Part shown: in pieces, positions 62,078-64,000 of the stretch
Position numbering within the stretch: position 1 is the first letter of the stretch
Layout: every line of letters starts with the position of its first letter
DNA from: Sepioteuthis lessoniana
Lineage: Eukaryota; Mollusca; Cephalopoda; Myopsida; Loliginidae
Assembly: GCA_963585895.1 (NCBI GenBank)
Contig: OY757904.1
Span: forward strand, 162,450,292-162,514,291
DNA: 64,000 bases
Direction of reading: 5' to 3'
Notes under the pieces: generated by a model
Database searches by the model: none
What the model was told of the DNA's origin: nothing
The model's input: only the letters and a program-made list of their open reading frames with translations
Position numbers and translations under genes: made by a program

Positions 62078-62480
62078 CTGAAAACCAAACAAATATCAAA
62101 TCATTAATAATAAAAAAAAACATTTTTAAAAATGATCAATAACAGAAAAAAAAAAAATGCTTAGCTGTCAAAGATTGAATAAAATTTGCAAAACCTGTAT
62201 AGAAGACAAACCTTCAATCAGTTGTATTTTTGTCTAAATTTTTGGTGACCACAAAGCTGGACATTCTCCATAGACACTTGGACAGATTTCCAAAGAATCC
62301 AGGTAATTTTAGTGGAGAACAAGAGAAGTTTCAATATAATTGAAAGGTGGCAAACAATGGAGATTCTAATATAATCTATTTGCTGATATATGTTACAAGA
62401 CGAGATCTTGCCTTGATTTGAAAAAACAAAAAGAAAGAAAAGAAGAAAAGAAAAAAAAAAACGGAAGTTAACACTTCGAG
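62078..62480. other. Intron upstream of the first placed RIN exon
   Basis: AT-rich; no further upstream exon recognised. Confidence 0.5.
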
Positions 62481-63002
62481 TTCTCAACTCAAAATGAAAA
62501 GTTAGTCGCTCACACATGGGCTCCGTGCAGAACTTCCGTTTGCGATAAATTAACAAAAAAAAAATACATTAATAAATATCCAATCGGAACGCTTCCCGCG
62601 GGGCACAAAAATTGCCGTTTCTGAGCCTACAGAAAATATATAAATAGACGGACCAAATAATTATCAGTCAGACTTGTTCTTTCACACGACCCGTGTTAAA
62701 GATTCTTTGCCACCATCCGGCGCCTGTCATCCGATACATCAAACGATCGCCGCTGCTACCAACGCTGTCCTAATTCCGAGAAAACCATCCCTTCACCACG
62801 AGACAAGTACAGTACATGAACTTTGTAACTACTACCACTGAATTCATTCTTTAACTGTGAACATATTTCTCCATTCTACTCTCTGTACTTACTCTATTTA
62901 TAAAAAATTTTCTATAACATCATTACTGTGTTATTGTGAGTATCTATACGTTCTTTGTTTTGCAACCATACGCATTTCTCGCCCACAACTCAGAATATAA
63001 CA
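62480..63002 (+). promoter_or_regulatory. 5' LTR (promoter) of a retrotransposon, left edge unresolved
   Basis: GC-richer than the flanks, with a TATA-like TATATAAATAG at 62637..62647. It ends ...ATATAACA at 63002, immediately followed by TGGTGTCAAGCG, which resembles a tRNA primer-binding site (TGG as complement of CCA). The gag-like frame starts 28 bases on. The left boundary was not found; the value given is approximate. Confidence 0.55.
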
Positions 63003-63030
63003 CTGGTGTCAAGCGTGCAGCAAAACAAGT

Positions 63031-64000
63031 ATGGAATACTCCGGCCTTTCTCGATCAGAAATCTTGGAACTTATAAAACAGCAAAAAGCAGCGATTCTCC
63101 AAACGAAAATTGACATGGAGCCGGCAGATAACCCGCAAGCACAATTAATCATTAGTGAACTGAAAACAGACCTCCACGAACTTTTAACTGCTCTGCAAAC
63201 TACCGCGCACGATCGATCGCACACATTGCAACAACACACCACAAACTATGAGCTTCTATTGCGACAGCAGTCACTTCGGGACGCCACAAAATCCATCCGG
63301 ACCTTCGAACTGGGCAGCGATGTAAACCGCTTCATTACCGACCTTAATAAGGCTTACACCATACATGTTAAGCCAGAATAAAGGGAATATCCTGCAATGG
63401 AGAAGGAGTTTGTCAAGCTGGCAAAGCAACTACTGAACGAAGGCATCTTCCAGCAGATGGAGGACTCAAGACAGCCCACGTCCACGTTCGAGGAACTAAA
63501 GGCTTACCTTATATCCACCCACGGGAACCAAATGACAAACTTTCAGTACCTAAGCCGAGCATGGGACCTTCAGCGACACGAGGGAGAGAAACTCACTGAT
63601 TTTGCAGGCCGACTTGAAAACACAATCCGAGAGGCCACAGTCCACATCACGGCAAAATTCAAGTCGGACAGACAAAATGCTGAGATGACGGCCGAAACTG
63701 CGTTTTCCCTAATGGGGGCCATGCTCATGAGTGAAAAGATCAAGGCATGGACACCTAACATCTATCCACACCTCGTCAAAACTATGGACAGACACTACTC
63801 AGCGGGTGGTATAGCCAGCGATGCGTAACGCTATCTTGATCGTGGTATCAAAACGGACATCACCACCGCCGCTGAAACCACTGCGCTGATGGCGAGCCAA
63901 CCTAAACACTCTGACAAACCTCGTAGCCTTGAAAGTGACAAGATACTAGCCGACGTACAGCTACAGTTGCTGGATCTGAACAAGCAACTGCGGCAAACCC
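63031..64000 (+). pseudogene. LTR retrotransposon gag-like polyprotein, two in-frame stops, runs off the edge
   Basis: One reading frame from MEYSGLSRSEILELIKQQK to the window edge, interrupted only by TAA at 63379..63381 and TAA at 63826..63828. Contains TFELGSDVNRFITDLNKAY, EKEFVKLAKQLLNEGIF, STFEELKAYLISTHGNQ and QYLSRAWDLQRHEGEKLTDF, a capsid-like helical gag region, then a Gln/Leu-rich helix at the edge. Gag packages element RNA in LTR retrotransposons. GC content and codon use differ strongly from the AT-rich intron. Two stops in about 320 codons suggest a recent insertion. Ty3- or BEL-like class not resolved. Confidence 0.75.

Overview
The window looks like an AT-rich, intron- and transposon-dense animal genome, most likely a cephalopod mollusc (octopus-like). 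That assignment is an inference from the mix of repeats: tRNA-derived SINEs, RTE-type and I-type LINEs, Penelope-like elements, mariner/Tc1 and a mosaic tandem-repeat family. It also fits the one host gene, which has small exons in multi-kilobase introns. No bacterial features are present.

The only host protein-coding gene I can support lies on the minus strand and spans almost the whole window (4078..62077). It is a homologue of the Ras and Rab interactor family (RIN1/2/3, Drosophila sprint), a Rab5-type guanine nucleotide exchange factor. Fifteen exons can be placed by reading homology and splice sites, and every junction keeps phase. In transcript order (right to left) they encode: an N-terminal linker (61999..62077); an SH2 domain (54894..55034 and 49167..49351); a linker (47228..47319); one very large, low-complexity exon (42533..44593, about 687 codons); the RIN-homology helical region (32910..32970, 29286..29388, 28801..28890, 27337..27452); the VPS9 catalytic domain (24128..24203, 23427..23558, 22663..22714, 16123..16319 and part of 15061..15184); and the start of a Ras-association domain (15061..15184, 4078..4152). 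The first coding exon(s) lie to the right of the window. The last coding exon(s) were not found and probably lie to the left.

Everything else is intron filled with mobile DNA. From left to right: a mariner fragment (about 6.0-6.4 kb); a nearly full-length I-like LINE on the minus strand (7.4-12.4 kb); SINE and RTE fragments (14.2-16.0 kb); a Penelope-like element and an integrase-bearing gag-pol fragment between inverted tRNA-SINE-like copies (16.8-21.9 kb); a deleted mariner with terminal inverted repeats (27.5-28.1 kb); three copies of another LINE family with nested SINEs (30.3-37.1 kb); a Tc1 element (37.25-38.4 kb); a second Penelope-like fragment (47.5-48.6 kb) beside a 34-bp near-perfect inverted repeat; RTE fragments (50.0-50.9 and 53.1-54.1 kb); a mosaic minisatellite family at several places (41-42, 51.7-53.1, 60-61.3 kb); and a GC-richer LTR retrotransposon start (about 62.5-64 kb, running off the right edge).

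The most unusual signals are: hammerhead-ribozyme-like motifs shared by the SINE tails and a Penelope 3' region; the 34-bp inverted repeat just upstream of an exon acceptor, a possible RNA-editing or dsRNA structure; a strongly spliceable 31-nt cassette that would place a stop codon in the SH2 domain; a local duplication of an exon end together with its splice donor; and the composite head + minisatellite + module repeat family. None could be confirmed without transcript data or repeat databases.
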